A stretch of DNA of 14,831 nt from JAFGSZ01 sp964492185 (GTDB lineage: Bacteria > Bacteroidota > Bacteroidia > Bacteroidales > UBA10428). How positions within the stretch are numbered: position 1 is the first letter of the stretch; every line of letters starts with the position of its first letter. The notes beneath the pieces were generated by a model that saw only the letters and a list, made by a program, of their open reading frames with translations, searched no databases and had not been told where the DNA came from. Where the stretch lies: assembly GCA_964492185.1 (NCBI GenBank), contig CAZBJH010000089.1, positions 1-14,831 on the forward strand, in the 5' to 3' direction. Shown piece after piece: positions 14,334 through 14,831 of this stretch. The translations under genes were made by a program, and so were the position numbers.

Positions 14334-14723
14334 ATGGTGAGGGTTCGCCGAACACAAATAAAAATAAACATTTTTGTGAGGCCCGGCCCCCAATTGTTCC
14401 CTCATCATTTAAAATATACCCGTGAGAATTACGGGCCGATGAAAGTCCCGGTTAATGGAATGACTGTCTTGCTGGATACTGTCAATGTATCATTTTTCCA
14501 TAATGTCATTGCCAGGTATGAGGGCAATACTTTAGAAGTTGATAATGATAAAATATTTATCAATGGAGAAATAACCGACAGTTATACATTCAAGCTGGAT
14601 TATTATTTCCTCGTGGGCGATAACCGTTATCACTCCATCGATTCCAGGTACTGGGGCTTTGTACCTGAGTTTTTGATAATTGGTAAAATAGGCCAGGTAT
14701 TGTTCCCGGGCCGTAGAAAATAA
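14334..14723 (+). pseudogene. lepB: Signal peptidase I (S26), C-terminal fragment without the catalytic half
   Basis: The 129 codons match the end of Bacteroidia signal peptidase I: LFPHHLKYTRENYGPMKVP (21-39), RYEGNTLEV (61-69), KIFINGEITDSYTFKLDYYF (73-92) and the S26 box GDNRYHSIDSRYWGFVPE (95-112). Intact proteins of this type are several hundred residues and carry the membrane anchor, catalytic Ser and catalytic Lys upstream; none of these is visible here or in 14160-14333. The first 18 residues (MVRVRRTQIKINIFVRPG) look unrelated. The fragment is therefore unlikely to cleave anything alone. It may be a displaced tail of a duplicated lepB carried next to the exported-peptide locus. Bases 14160-14333 hold only two very short frames with no recognisable product. 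Confidence 0.75.
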
Positions 14724-14760
14724 AAATCACTCAATTTGGGTAATATTAAATTAAGCAAAA

Positions 14761-14831
14761 ATGAACAAAAACCGGCTGATAATAATACTCGGGACAATCC
14801 TGCTCTGTTATATGGGATTGACCAATAAATA
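14761..14831 (+). CDS. Start of a membrane or exported protein, cut by the window end
   Basis: An ATG at 14761 opens 23 codons to the window edge, reading MNKNRLIIILGTILLCYMGL then TNK. A short basic n-region followed by a hydrophobic stretch of about 15 residues is typical of a signal peptide or first membrane helix. The distance to the upstream fragment's stop is 37 bases. Family cannot be told from this much. Confidence 0.5.
   Translation, partial: MNKNRLIIILGTILLCYMGLTNK

Overview
The window looks like a chromosomal segment from a member of the Bacteroidota, most likely class Bacteroidia. The grounds are two -7 boxes of the Bacteroidota type (TAnnTTTG) upstream of genes, no clear Shine-Dalgarno sequences, a patatin-POTRA-barrel protein, a GNAT/carbon-nitrogen hydrolase fusion, NVEAL-like small exported peptides with six-bladed beta-propeller lipoproteins, and a Bacteroidia-type signal peptidase I C-terminus. 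Species cannot be named from this sequence.

Layout. Bases 1-520 hold a tRNA-Val(GAC) on the minus strand embedded in copies of two linked intergenic repeat families, called type 1 and type 2 here. Bases 675-8234 form a housekeeping-like block on the plus strand: an outer-membrane patatin phospholipase, a deoxyhypusine-synthase-like enzyme, a GNAT/nitrilase fusion, a stand-alone four-helix-bundle/HAMP membrane sensor, and a TrkH-type potassium channel subunit. The sensor overlaps trkH by 4 bases (ATGA). trkH is split by a one-base insertion at 7059/7060. A composite type 1 + type 2 repeat (8232-8669) then fills the whole gap between trkH and a convergent basic winged-helix-like gene, and its two outer TAG triplets are the stop codons of both genes. 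The same composite lies in the opposite orientation at 216-516, so 7.7 kb is bracketed by inverted repeats.

Bases 9201-10806 are gene-poor: a cluster of short hairpins, a 216-bp element with 14-bp inverted ends, the remnant of an IS200-like/RAYT transposase, another type 1 repeat, and a structured leader.

Bases 10807-14159 are visibly more AT-rich and carry the most unusual locus, a duplicated module of small exported peptide plus six-bladed beta-propeller lipoprotein. The two peptides have almost identical leaders at DNA level (117 of 122 bases by eye), followed by an abrupt switch to unrelated cysteine-containing C-termini. Behind the first peptide lies a decayed second copy of its C-terminal segment. 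Behind the first propeller lies a 46-codon scrap of a third propeller gene. Transcription terminator hairpins separate each peptide from its propeller. The organisation suggests a diversifying family of secreted or cell-surface peptides with partner lipoproteins; function is unknown. The window ends with a C-terminal fragment of signal peptidase I lacking the catalytic Ser/Lys half, and the first 23 codons of a membrane or exported protein.
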